From: CAVTWH01 sp963850915
GTDB lineage: Bacteria; Actinomycetota; Actinomycetes; Mycobacteriales; Micromonosporaceae
Length of the DNA stretch: 64,000 nt
Reading direction: 5' to 3'
Assembly (NCBI GenBank): GCA_963850915.1
Contig: CAWKND010000003.1
Span: 1 to 64,000 of the forward strand
The position numbers and the translations under genes are program-made. A model generated the notes under the pieces. The model was given only the letters and a program-made list of their open reading frames with translations, had not been told where the DNA came from and ran no database searches. Below are positions 33,449 to 41,206 of the stretch, piece by piece (within the stretch, counting starts at the first letter, position 1; each line of letters opens with the position of its first letter).

Positions 33449-35512
33449 CTACTTCAGGCTGTGCAGGAAGGCCAGCCAGCCGGTGGTGAGCTGCTGCTCG
33501 GTGACGCCCAGCGTGGACTCCACCGCTGTCTCCTCGTCCGAGGAGTGGTTGAAGTACGTGTAGAGCGCCAGCAGCTTGGCCTTGCCGTACTTGTTGGCGA
33601 TGTACCGGCAGGCCTGCGAGGAGTACAGGTAGTTGGGGTACCCCACCGAGTAGAAGGTCTTGTCGTCCGGGAGCTCCGTCGGGTACCCGAGGTGCAGCAG
33701 CTCGTAGTGCAGCTCGCTGTCGGACACGTGCCCGGTGTCCTTGGCGACGTACTCGGCGATCCCCTCGACCAGCCACAGCGGCGTGTCGTCGGCGGTGACC
33801 GGCCCGGTGGCGACGTGGATGAACTCGTGCGTCAGCGTCATCTGCAGCTCCGCCTGGTCGCCGCCGAGACTGTCCGGGTTGAACAGCACCCTGCTGGTCA
33901 CGTACTTGACCGAGCCCCAGTTGTACACGCCGTCGAAGGCCTGTACGGCCACCGCCGCGACACTGTTGAGTTCCTCCATGTCGTCGCGGAAGTACGAGGC
34001 GATCACGTCGCTGTCCGAGACCGCGGTGACCAGTACCTTCCCCGACCAGCCGGTGGGCAGGAAGTTCAGCGCGTTGGTGACGCCGGTCTCGGCGAACTGC
34101 ATCAACTGCGGGGCGAGCCGCTCGTCGTCCTTGGAGATCACCGCGACCACGTGCGCGCTGCGGCGTACCACGACCGGCCCCGTCTCCCAGGGCTGCCCGC
34201 CGACGCCTTCGGGCAGGTTGGCGCCCTTGGTCATCTCGTCCGCGATGTACCAGTGCCCGTCGCGCTGCCCGACGACCGGGATCCACGGCGCGCCGACCGG
34301 CTGGGTGTCCACGTCCTTCACCGCGTACTTGATGGTCACCGCGACCGGCAGCAGCCCCCAGTCGAAGCTGGCCACCAGAGCCGGATCGGCGTTGGCCAGC
34401 GAGTACTTGTTGAGCCCGGAGACCGCCATGGAGAAACTGGACAGTCCGAGCGCCTCCAGGTTGGCGAACTCCTCCTTCTCGTGCTCGACGAAGGTGGGCC
34501 GGCTCTGGTCGACGTCGGCGAGGAACGCCTGCTCATTGTTGGCGAGGACGGCAGCGGAGCGCCGCTGGAGCAGCGCGTTGAGAGCGCCGGTCGCCTGGCC
34601 GGCGCCCTCGACGAAGGTCGCGGTCCGGTTGCTGTGTCGCTGCGCCAGGAGCACAGCGTCGCTGCCGCCACAGAGCACCGCGACGACGAGGGCCACGATC
34701 AGGCCGGCGCGCAGCACGGTCCGCGACCGGTCCCGCGGTTTCGCGGGTACCACCGGCAACTGCCCAAAGCTCCCCGGGTACCCGTAGCCGTACCCGTACC
34801 CGCCCGGCTGCACAGGTAGCGGCTGCACAGGTAGCGGCTGTGCAGGTAGGAGCTGTGCGGGTAGCGGCTGTGGCGGTACCCAGCCCGGTCCGTACTGTGG
34901 CCAGCCGCCCGGTTGCGGGTACCCCGGCAACCCCGCCCCCACCCCGACTGGCGGCTGCCCGACCGGGGGCTGCCCAATCTGCGGCTGGCCAACCTGCGGC
35001 TGGCCCCCCGGTGGCTGGCCGATCGGTGGCTGTATGGCCATCGGCGCCCCGACGAGGGTCTGCCCGCCGGCCGCCGGCGGAACGAATTCCGGGCCACCGA
35101 CCGCCGTCGACCCAACAACTGCCGGCTGAGCTGCTGACACCTGAGCCGGCAGCACCTGAGCCGGCAGCACCTGAGCTGGCGGCGCCTGAGCGGGCGGCAC
35201 CTGAGCGGGCGGCGCCTGAGCGGGGAGCGCCTGAGCTGGTGGCGCCTGAGCGGGCGGCACCTGAGCTGGTGGCGCTTGAACTGGTAGCGCCTGAGCCGCA
35301 GGCAGCTGGGTCGGCGCCGGCTGAGGCGCCACCTGGGCTGCTGACACCTGGGCTGCTGACACCTGGGCTGCCGACACCTGGGCTGGTAGCGCCTCCGCAG
35401 GCTGCTCGGTCGGCGCCGGCTGAGCCTCGGGGGGCTGGCTGGGCGTGGGCGCGCCGGCTGGCGACTCTTCGGTCGGTGGGCTGACCGACTCGGGAACACT
35501 GGGCTGCGACAC
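33449..35512 (-). CDS. membrane-anchored gluzincin-like metallopeptidase with long Pro/Ala/Gln repeat region
   Basis: 687 residues. Residues ~1-250 are low complexity: Pro/Ala/Gln repeats (PPAQV, LPAQV and VSAAQ units in at least fifteen copies), then GQPP/GQPQ repeats and a Gly/Tyr stretch. One transmembrane helix follows (RAGLIVALVVAVLCGGSDAV, ~273-292). The extracytoplasmic part ends in a peptidase-MA-like domain: LTHEFIHVATGPV with the zinc motif HExxH, then LWLVEGIAEYVA with the distal Glu in the ExxA(E/D) pattern of gluzincins, and SQACRYIANKYGKAKLLALY. It is probably a type II surface protease with a disordered cytoplasmic tail. The repeats are coding-frame multiples, so length polymorphism is expected. 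The substrate is unknown. Confidence 0.8.
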   Translation of the reverse strand: MSQPSVPESVSPPTEESPAGAPTPSQPPEAQPAPTEQPAEALPAQVSAAQVSAAQVSAAQVAPQPAPTQLPAAQALPVQAPPAQVPPAQAPPAQALPAQAPPAQVPPAQAPPAQVLPAQVLPAQVSAAQPAVVGSTAVGGPEFVPPAAGGQTLVGAPMAIQPPIGQPPGGQPQVGQPQIGQPPVGQPPVGVGAGLPGYPQPGGWPQYGPGWVPPQPLPAQLLPAQPLPVQPLPVQPGGYGYGYGYPGSFGQLPVVPAKPRDRSRTVLRAGLIVALVVAVLCGGSDAVLLAQRHSNRTATFVEGAGQATGALNALLQRRSAAVLANNEQAFLADVDQSRPTFVEHEKEEFANLEALGLSSFSMAVSGLNKYSLANADPALVASFDWGLLPVAVTIKYAVKDVDTQPVGAPWIPVVGQRDGHWYIADEMTKGANLPEGVGGQPWETGPVVVRRSAHVVAVISKDDERLAPQLMQFAETGVTNALNFLPTGWSGKVLVTAVSDSDVIASYFRDDMEELNSVAAVAVQAFDGVYNWGSVKYVTSRVLFNPDSLGGDQAELQMTLTHEFIHVATGPVTADDTPLWLVEGIAEYVAKDTGHVSDSELHYELLHLGYPTELPDDKTFYSVGYPNYLYSSQACRYIANKYGKAKLLALYTYFNHSSDEETAVESTLGVTEQQLTTGWLAFLHSLK

Positions 35513-35556
35513 GCGGCTACCTATCGGCGCGGAGGGGAGCTCAGCATAATCCGAGC

Positions 35557-35961
35557 ATGACGACGAGCGCTGCGCCCCTGACGTTGCTGGGCAGCGAAAA
35601 GTACGTAAGTCTTACCAGTTACCGGCGCTCCGGTGACCCGGTGGCGACGCCCGTCTGGGTGGTACCCGACGGCGACGCGCTCGCGGTGTGGACCGCCCTG
35701 GGGTCGGGAAAGATCAAGCGAATCCGGCGCAACTCGCAGATCACACTGGCGCCCTGCACGATGCGGGGCGCCGTGACCGGCGCACCGGTACCCGCCCGGG
35801 CGAACCTGCTACCCGCCGAGCAGATTCCCCGCATCCTCAGTCTGATCAGGAAGAAGTACGGCCTGATCGGCCGGTTCTACGTCTGGCTGAGTCTGCGCCG
35901 GGGAAGCATCGAACGCACGGTGGGGGTACGCATCACGGCTGCCACGGCCGAAGCCGATTGA
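35557..35961 (+). CDS. PPOX-class F420-dependent oxidoreductase
   Basis: 134 residues of split-barrel flavin/F420-binding fold. Typical features are YVSLTSYRRSGDPVATPVW (first strands), GDALAVWTALGSGKIKRIRR and NSQITLAPCTMRGAVTGAPV. The last matches the F420-binding PPOX subgroup (R-N-x-x-V/I-x-L-A-P-x-x-x-x-G) common in mycobacteria and Micromonosporaceae. These enzymes reduce biliverdin-like or other substrates with F420H2; the substrate here is unknown. ATG at 35557 follows a weak ribosome-binding site. The gene is divergent from the peptidase and ends before a strong hairpin shared with bldC. Confidence 0.8.
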   Translation: MTTSAAPLTLLGSEKYVSLTSYRRSGDPVATPVWVVPDGDALAVWTALGSGKIKRIRRNSQITLAPCTMRGAVTGAPVPARANLLPAEQIPRILSLIRKKYGLIGRFYVWLSLRRGSIERTVGVRITAATAEAD

Positions 35962-36077
35962 GCCCCACCGGGTGGCGGGGCTGGCCGGCCGAGGGAGCGG
36001 TCCTTACCGGAGTCGACCGCTCGGGCAGCCGAGGTGCCGGGGCCGGTCACCGGCAAGATCATTGCGGAGAGACAGCT

Positions 36078-36120
36078 CAGGGGCGGCCGGCACGGGAGCG
36101 GTACGTGCCGGCGGCCCCTG
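36078..36120. terminator. strong hairpin between PPOX and bldC
   Basis: An imperfect 18-bp stem (core GCCGGCACG paired with CGTGCCGGC, outer CAGGGGC/GGCCCCTG) with a 9-base loop lies between the convergent ends of the PPOX gene and bldC. A short A run follows on the plus strand only, so it may act as a bidirectional structure without a good U tract. Confidence 0.6.
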
Positions 36121-36127
36121 AAAAGCT

Positions 36128-36337
36128 TCAGTCGCCCTGACGCTGCTGCGGGATCTGGCCCTGCAGCAGGGCACGGACCTCTGACTCGCGGTAACGGCGG
36201 TGGCCACCGAGCGTACGAATCGCGCTCAACTTGCCTGCCTTTGCCCACCGAGTCACGGTCTTCGGGTCAACTCGGAACATCGACGCAACCTCGGCCGGGG
36301 TCAGCAGCGGCTCTGGTTCATGCGTTCGCGACGCCAT
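36128..36337 (-). CDS. bldC: BldC, MerR-like developmental regulator
   Basis: 69 residues, near-identical in layout to Streptomyces BldC: EPLLTPAEVASMFRVDPKTV, then TRWAKAGKLSAIRTLGGHRR and YRESEVRALLQG. This is a MerR-type winged helix without the coiled-coil dimer helix or effector domain. BldC binds head-to-tail on direct repeats and controls entry into development in Streptomyces. The ATG follows a strong GGAGGAG. The neighbouring purM/purF/DUF3073 genes match the synteny around bldC that I remember from Streptomyces. Confidence 0.9.
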   Translation of the reverse strand: MASRTHEPEPLLTPAEVASMFRVDPKTVTRWAKAGKLSAIRTLGGHRRYRESEVRALLQGQIPQQRQGD

Positions 36338-36563
36338 CGGTCACTCCTCCACATTGTTGTACAAACGCCCACCGGGGTCCCGCCGGCTGGCGCATGTCTA
36401 TGGTCCGGCTAGTCCCGCATGTCCGACATGGACCGAACGGCTGACCTTACTTGGATGGACGGAGGATGAATGCCCGATTTTTCGGTTTTTAGGTCGCCAC
36501 ATGATGTCTTATTTGGACCTTCTGTAACAGTCAGTCAGGGCCCGAATACGAAGCGCATTCCCG

Positions 36564-37397
36564 TTAATTGGCGCGTTCGCGCAGCTGGATGGCCCGCCAG
36601 CGCTCCACGAGCTGCTCGTACGCCTGGGTCGCGGCGTCGGCGTCACTCTGTGCAAGGCTGGCCAGTCCCTGGGCCACCAGACCGGGCGAATCATCCTCGG
36701 ACAATGCTTCATCTGACAAAAGCGACACAAGTCCGCCGTAGTCGAGCTCGACCACCGAGCGCGGGTGGAACTCCTTGAGGTAGCGGGTGCTCTCCTCGAC
36801 CGCCTCGGTGATCGCGGCGTCGCCCAGCGCCCGCTTCAACACACTGTGTGCCCGGTGTGCCCGGCGCCGCGCCTTGGAGATCTCTGTCCGGTAGGTCAAC
36901 CCGCGCTGTCCCGGGCGCAGCGACAACTGCTTCTCGGCCAGATCGAAGAACATGAACCAACGCAGCGGTACGCCCCAGGTGGCCACCTGCTCATGGATGC
37001 GCGGTGCCCCGTTCTCCAGCACCGTGTCGCGTACCCCGTCCACGATCAGCTGTGCCTGCCCGGCCAGCTTGGCGGGTACGAACGCGTCGGCCAGTACCGC
37101 CGGCACCCCGTCCCGCGCGGACAGCGCCGCCTCGGCCACCCGCAGGCGCAGGTTCCAGGGGCAGATCAGCAGCGTGTCGTCGGTCTCCAGAACGTACGCC
37201 TCGTCAGGCAGGTCAGGCAGCCGGCTCCAGCCCGCACCGAGCGCCTCCAGTACCTGGCTGCGCTGCCGCCCGGGGCCGTCGGCCGGCGCGACTGCCCGTC
37301 CCTCTTTGACGTAGCGGCGCCAGAACACCTGCCGCTCCCGGTCAAAGGCGCTCAGCGGCTCGTAGACACGCAGGTAGGCGGCGAAGTTCGAGGGCAC
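36564..37397 (-). CDS. conserved actinobacterial hypothetical protein near bldC
   Basis: 277 residues, soluble, alpha/beta. Recognisable stretches are AAYLRVYEPLSAFDRERQVF, WGVPLRWFMFFDLAEKQLSL and LTYRTEISKARRRAHRAHSV. A similar protein lies near bldC in other actinomycetes (family knowledge from synteny). There is no catalytic motif, signal peptide or membrane helix. It lies about 230 bases upstream of bldC on the same strand and is divergent from DUF3073. Function unknown. Confidence 0.7.
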   Translation of the reverse strand: MPSNFAAYLRVYEPLSAFDRERQVFWRRYVKEGRAVAPADGPGRQRSQVLEALGAGWSRLPDLPDEAYVLETDDTLLICPWNLRLRVAEAALSARDGVPAVLADAFVPAKLAGQAQLIVDGVRDTVLENGAPRIHEQVATWGVPLRWFMFFDLAEKQLSLRPGQRGLTYRTEISKARRRAHRAHSVLKRALGDAAITEAVEESTRYLKEFHPRSVVELDYGGLVSLLSDEALSEDDSPGLVAQGLASLAQSDADAATQAYEQLVERWRAIQLRERAN

Positions 37398-37653
37398 CGC
37401 CCGATCGTGCCACGAGTCCCGCGTTTCGCGCTGTTATCTGTGGGCGTACCGGAGTCCGGATCCGGCCGTCCCGGGCGGCCGATCGTCACCGACTGTGGCC
37501 GTCGCGAGACTGGTCACAGGTAAGGACCGAAGCCGGAGGGCCGAGGTGTCGAATCCGGGTCTCTCCATGTACCGTATGACCCACGAGAGATGCTGACACC
37601 ATCGGGGCCCGCCTTTGGGCTGCCCCGTCATTTCTGTGCGAGGGGGTCGAGCC

Positions 37654-37896
37654 ATGGGGCGCGGCCGTGCGAAGGCCAAGCAGCAGAAGGTCGCTCGGGA
37701 GCTGAAGTACCACACTCCCAACACCGACCTCGCCGCACTCCAGCGCGAGCTGGGCGGTAGCGCGAAGCCGGATGACGACTTCGATGACCACGTCCTGTCC
37801 GACGAGGACGAGGACGAGTCCGACGACGAGGACGAAGACGAGTCCGAGGACGACGAGGACCGGTACGACGGCAGCTGGGCGGCCCCCCGCCGCTGA
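37654..37896 (+). CDS. DUF3073 protein
   Basis: 80 residues. The basic N-terminus (MGRGRAKAKQQKVARELKYH, then TPNTDLAALQREL) is the DUF3073 hallmark. It is followed by an extremely acidic tail of Asp/Glu/Ser repeats (SDEDEDESDDEDEDESEDDE). The ATG has GAGGGGGTC upstream. DUF3073 genes lie next to purM/purF in many actinomycetes; here the radical SAM genes and a repeat region lie between. The charge pattern suggests an RNA- or protein-binding disordered protein, but the function is unknown. Confidence 0.85.
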   Translation: MGRGRAKAKQQKVARELKYHTPNTDLAALQRELGGSAKPDDDFDDHVLSDEDEDESDDEDEDESEDDEDRYDGSWAAPRR

Positions 37897-38131
37897 AAGT
37901 GTCGGCGAACGGAGCGCCTGTCCCCCGGGCCCGGCGATCCCCTCCAGCACCTACGAGCACGCGGAGCTCTCCGCGTGCTCTCGTCTGCCCCCACAACCCC
38001 CGCCAGCGCACCTAGGCACGCCCGGCTCGGCAGCCGCGCGGCTTAGGTGGACGCGCGGCACAGGCGGGCGCGCGGCCCAGGCGGCCGCGACCAAGCGCTC
38101 GCAGCCGCACGCGATCACCCGGCGAGTGCAT
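37897..38131. other. non-coding stretch downstream of DUF3073
   Basis: No gene with a ribosome-binding site is visible. One minus-strand frame stays open through this stretch and the repeats at 38132-38330 (Arg/Pro-rich), but its composition gives no family and I do not call it. Confidence 0.35.
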
Positions 38132-38330
38132 CCCGGGTCGGGTGACCGGTCGGGTCGAGGAACTCCTCGGCAGGTAGGCGCGCCTCGGGACTCGGTGCCT
38201 CGGGAACTCCGTCACACGGGCGGGGTGCGCCCCGGGTCGGGTGACCGGGCGGGTCGAGGAACTCCTCGGCAGGTAGGCGCGCCTCGGGACTCGGTGCCTC
38301 GGGACTCGGTGCCTCGGGACTCCATCAGGG
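38132..38330. repeat. 99-bp direct repeat, two copies, plus micro-duplication
   Basis: The block GGGTCGGGTGACCGG to TCGGTGCCTCGGGA recurs with a period of 99 bases (copies at ~38132-38202 and ~38231-38301). The second copy ends in duplicated CTCGGTGCCTCGGGA units. A third, diverged copy of the EEFLD-type segment lies at ~38350-38410. On the minus strand one frame reads ARLPAEEFLDPPGHPTRG in each copy. The repeats lie downstream of the radical SAM genes. Coding status is unclear. Confidence 0.75.
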
Positions 38331-38458
38331 GCGAGTGCTCCCCAGGCCAGCGCGGTGTCCGGGCTGGTCGACGAACTCCTCAGTGAGTGGGCCCGCTTCG
38401 GATTCCGTGCGGGCTGCCCGACGACGAGTTGATCCCACTGCGCGGCGTCGTCGCCTGC

Positions 38459-38742
38459 TCAGCGCGGCTTGTTGGTGAACTGGTAGAAGCTCGGAAAGGC
38501 GTCCTCGAACGGGCGCCAGCCCGGTCCGTCGGCCGAACCGCCGGCCTGCGCGCCACGCGCCAGCCAGGTCTGCCGGGCCTCGGCGACCAACCGGGCCAGC
38601 CCCGGTCCGGCGGTGGCCAGCCGCTCCGCGAGCGGGTCGGCGAGTTGGCCTGCGGAGGCGCAGGCGCAGCGACTGCAAGCCCAGCTGTGGCAAGCCCAAC
38701 TGTTGCAAGCCCAACTGTTGCAAGCTCAGTGGTCTCGGGCAT
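38459..38742 (-). CDS. probable RiPP precursor peptide with aromatic-rich C-terminus (one frameshift)
   Basis: An ATG (38742) overlaps the last 17 bases of the radical SAM gene, the classic coupled position for a small partner. The first ~35 codons give METT-like leader sequence with three LATVG repeats (15-bp repeat units). One inserted base near 38640 would join this to DPLAERLATAGPGLARLVAE, then ARQTWLARGAQAGGSADGPG and WRPFEDAFPSFYQFTNKPR before the stop. The C-terminus contains WRP, FED, FPS, FYQ and FTN, i.e. aromatic-x-x triplets of the kind joined as three-residue cyclophanes by SPASM maturases. Without the repair the frame does not reach this sequence; the frame with it has no start codon. 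I read it as a frameshifted, possibly mis-sequenced, precursor of ~94 residues. Confidence 0.45.
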
Positions 38743-39889
38743 GGTCGAGCACTCCCTCCAAGAGGTTGATCTTGCTGTTGCGGCAGTGCTCGGTCTGCGT
38801 GGTGTCGAAGCGGCCGTGCTCGAAGTACCGGTTGGCCGCGTGCCCGCCGCCGCAGAAGCCGAAGTACGGGCAGCTGTCCCGGCACGCCTGTACGCCGTCG
38901 AGGTACTCGGCGATCCAGCCCGCGGGGGTACCGGCGACGCCCGCCACGATCTCGTGCAACGGTTGCCCCGTAACGTTTCCCGAGCTGAAGTCGCCGTACC
39001 CCGGATCGGCGAAGCCGGCCAGCTCGGGCGAGAGCAGGACCACCGAGCCGTCGTACCCGACGACCGGGATCGGGTCGAGTTGCCGGGGCAGCAAGGTATC
39101 CGCGGCACCGGACAGCGCGGCACCCGCGTAGCGCAGCGCCCACTCCACCTCGCGGAGTTCGATGCGCGGGTCGGCGCGCCAGGCCGCCGTCAGCTCGGCC
39201 CAGAACGCCCGGACCGCGGCGTCGGCATACGCGTTGGAGCGGGTGTTCACGCCCTCCCGCTCCTCGACGTTGATGCCCAGCGAGTGGCAGCCCAGCTCGA
39301 GGAACCAGCTGTACAACTCGGCGGCCAGGCCGGGCCGCGGGTCACTGACCACGCACAGCGCGGCGAAGCTGATCTCGTTGCGGCGCAAAGCCTCTATCCC
39401 GTGCATGATCTGCCGGTAGGCCGGCCGGGCAGCCCGGTCGACACGCTGCGCGGTGAACTGCTCGGGGCCGTCCACGCTGACGCCGACCCGTACCTCGTGC
39501 GCCTTCAGGAACTCGCACCAGGCGTCGTCGATCAGCGTGGCGTTGGTCTGTACGTGGTGCTCCACACCATGGAAGACGTCCATCAGCTCGCCCAGGTTTA
39601 CCCGCCCGGCGGCCAGTGGCTCGCCACCGTGCCACACCACCGAGAAGCGCCCGGCTGCCTGGGCCCACTCGTTGACCGACCCGGCGACGGCCTCCGCGAC
39701 GGCCACCGGCATCCGCCGCTCGACTTTGCGCAGCGGCAGGTAGCAGTAGTCGCAGTCGAGGTTGCAGAGAGTAGTCGGCTGCATGATCACATACGAGGGT
39801 ACCGTCGCGATCCCGCGCATCCCGGTCCACGAGGGTGGGCGGCTGTCTTCGTAGATCAACCCGGTACCGTTCGACACATCCCCTCCCAT
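38726..39889 (-). CDS. radical SAM/SPASM peptide maturase
   Basis: 387 residues. The radical SAM cluster motif is CNLDCDYCYLP (residues ~38-48, CxxxCxxC). It is followed by the GGEPL motif (WHGGEPLAAG), a VGVSVDGPEQF strand and, at the C-terminus, a SPASM domain with its Cys-rich motif CRDSCPYFGFCGGGHAANRY and the last CRNSKINL. Such proteins bind two or three Fe-S clusters and cross-link or oxidise a ribosomal peptide. Size and SPASM arrangement fit cyclophane-forming maturases (Xye/Grr/Fxs/Amc-like, from memory). The gene lies 108 bases downstream of purM on the same strand, and its stop overlaps the start of the candidate precursor. An alternative GTG start five codons in has a better ribosome-binding site (GGGAGGGG). 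Confidence 0.85.
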   Translation of the reverse strand: MGGDVSNGTGLIYEDSRPPSWTGMRGIATVPSYVIMQPTTLCNLDCDYCYLPLRKVERRMPVAVAEAVAGSVNEWAQAAGRFSVVWHGGEPLAAGRVNLGELMDVFHGVEHHVQTNATLIDDAWCEFLKAHEVRVGVSVDGPEQFTAQRVDRAARPAYRQIMHGIEALRRNEISFAALCVVSDPRPGLAAELYSWFLELGCHSLGINVEEREGVNTRSNAYADAAVRAFWAELTAAWRADPRIELREVEWALRYAGAALSGAADTLLPRQLDPIPVVGYDGSVVLLSPELAGFADPGYGDFSSGNVTGQPLHEIVAGVAGTPAGWIAEYLDGVQACRDSCPYFGFCGGGHAANRYFEHGRFDTTQTEHCRNSKINLLEGVLDHARDH

Positions 39890-39997
39890 CGCTGTGGGGA
39901 GCGTCGACTCAGCGTAGGTTGTGATTCATCCTCGCGTAAGGCCGGATCACCCGTCCGATTCGCCGGCCGACCGGAGTCCCGGTCGGCCGTTCGATCG

Positions 39998-41125
39998 TCA
40001 GCCAGCCGTGTACGAGCCCTTCATCTGCACGGAGCCGTGGCCGTCGATGACCTCGCCGACCTGCCAGGCGTCCACCTTGCGGCCGGCCAGGAAGGCCAGT
40101 GCCCGGTCGGCGTCGTCGGCGGAGACCACCGCGAACATGCCGACGCCCATATTGAAGGTGGTCTCCATCTCCGGGCTGTCGATCCGGCCACGACTCTGCA
40201 CCAGATCGAAGATCGGCTGCGGGCGCCAGGTCGAGCGGTCGACGATGGCGTCGAGATGATCCGGGAGTACCCGCACCAGGTTGCCCGGAATACCGCCGCC
40301 GGTCACGTGCGCGAAGGCGTGTACCTCACACTCGGTGATCAGGTCGAGGCAGGTCTTGGCGTAGATCCGGGTGGGGGTGAGCAGCTCCTCGCCGAGGGTG
40401 CGCTGCTGGCCCAGCTCCTCGACCACGGTGTCCAGCCGCATCCGGCCGGCCCCGAGGAGTACGTGGCGCACCAGCGAGTACCCGTTGGAGTGCAGCCCGG
40501 AGGAGCGCATCGCGATCACCGCGTCACCGGGCTCGACCCGGTCCCGGCCGAGGATCTTGTCGGCCTCCACCACGCCGACACCGGTCCCGGAGATGTCATA
40601 TTCGTGCGGCTTCATCACGCCCGGGTGCTCGGCCGTCTCGCCACCGAGCAGGGCGCAGCCGGCCGCCCGGCAGCCGTCCGCGATGCCCGCGCCGATCTCC
40701 GCCACCTTCTCCGGAACGACCTCGCCACAGGCGATGTAGTCGAGCAGGAAGAGCGGCTCGGCGCCGCAGGCGACCAGGTCGTCCACGACCATCGCGACCA
40801 GGTCGATGCCGACCGTGTCGTGGATGTCGAGCTGCTGGGCGATGGTCAGCTTGGTACCCACGCCATCCGCCGACGAGGCCAGGATCGGGTTCTTGTACTT
40901 GCTGGTGTCCAGCCGGAACAGCCCCGCGAAGCCACCGAGGTCACCGACGACCTCGGGGCGCCAGGTCCGGGTGACCTTGCTCTTGAGCAGCTCCACCGCC
41001 TCTTCGCCGGCGTGGATGGAGACTCCCGCGTCGGCGTACGTGGCGGTACGCCGGCGGCTGCTGCCGCGTCCACTCCCGGCGCTCCACGGCTGACTGGTCT
41101 CTTGCCGCTCGGATACGTGCGTCAC
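39998..41125 (-). CDS. purM: phosphoribosylformylglycinamidine cyclo-ligase (PurM)
   Basis: 375 residues. PurM converts FGAM to AIR with ATP in purine synthesis. Motifs: TYADAGVSIHAGEEAVELLK (N-terminal), FRLDTSKYKNPILASSADGV (ATP-binding region), GTKLTIAQQLDIHDTVGIDL, LLGGETAEHPGVM and TGGGIPGNLVRVLPDHLDA. The first ~25 residues are a Ser/Arg-rich extension beyond the usual ~345-residue enzyme. It follows purF by 81 bases on the same strand and is followed by the radical SAM gene, so purF-purM and the maturase may share a transcript. Confidence 0.95.
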   Translation of the reverse strand: MTHVSERQETSQPWSAGSGRGSSRRRTATYADAGVSIHAGEEAVELLKSKVTRTWRPEVVGDLGGFAGLFRLDTSKYKNPILASSADGVGTKLTIAQQLDIHDTVGIDLVAMVVDDLVACGAEPLFLLDYIACGEVVPEKVAEIGAGIADGCRAAGCALLGGETAEHPGVMKPHEYDISGTGVGVVEADKILGRDRVEPGDAVIAMRSSGLHSNGYSLVRHVLLGAGRMRLDTVVEELGQQRTLGEELLTPTRIYAKTCLDLITECEVHAFAHVTGGGIPGNLVRVLPDHLDAIVDRSTWRPQPIFDLVQSRGRIDSPEMETTFNMGVGMFAVVSADDADRALAFLAGRKVDAWQVGEVIDGHGSVQMKGSYTAG

Positions 41126-41206
41126 TGGTTCCTCCTCGCCGGCCGTACTCGGCCTGTGGGCCGGCCGGCGTGTCTCGCGTTCAAGATGGGGCGAATGACC
41201 CGGAAT

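Noticed and set aside
34800..35420. Repeated GGCACCTGAGC-like units resembling CRISPR or iterons
   Set aside because: They are coding pentapeptide repeats of the peptidase N-terminus, with no unique spacers.
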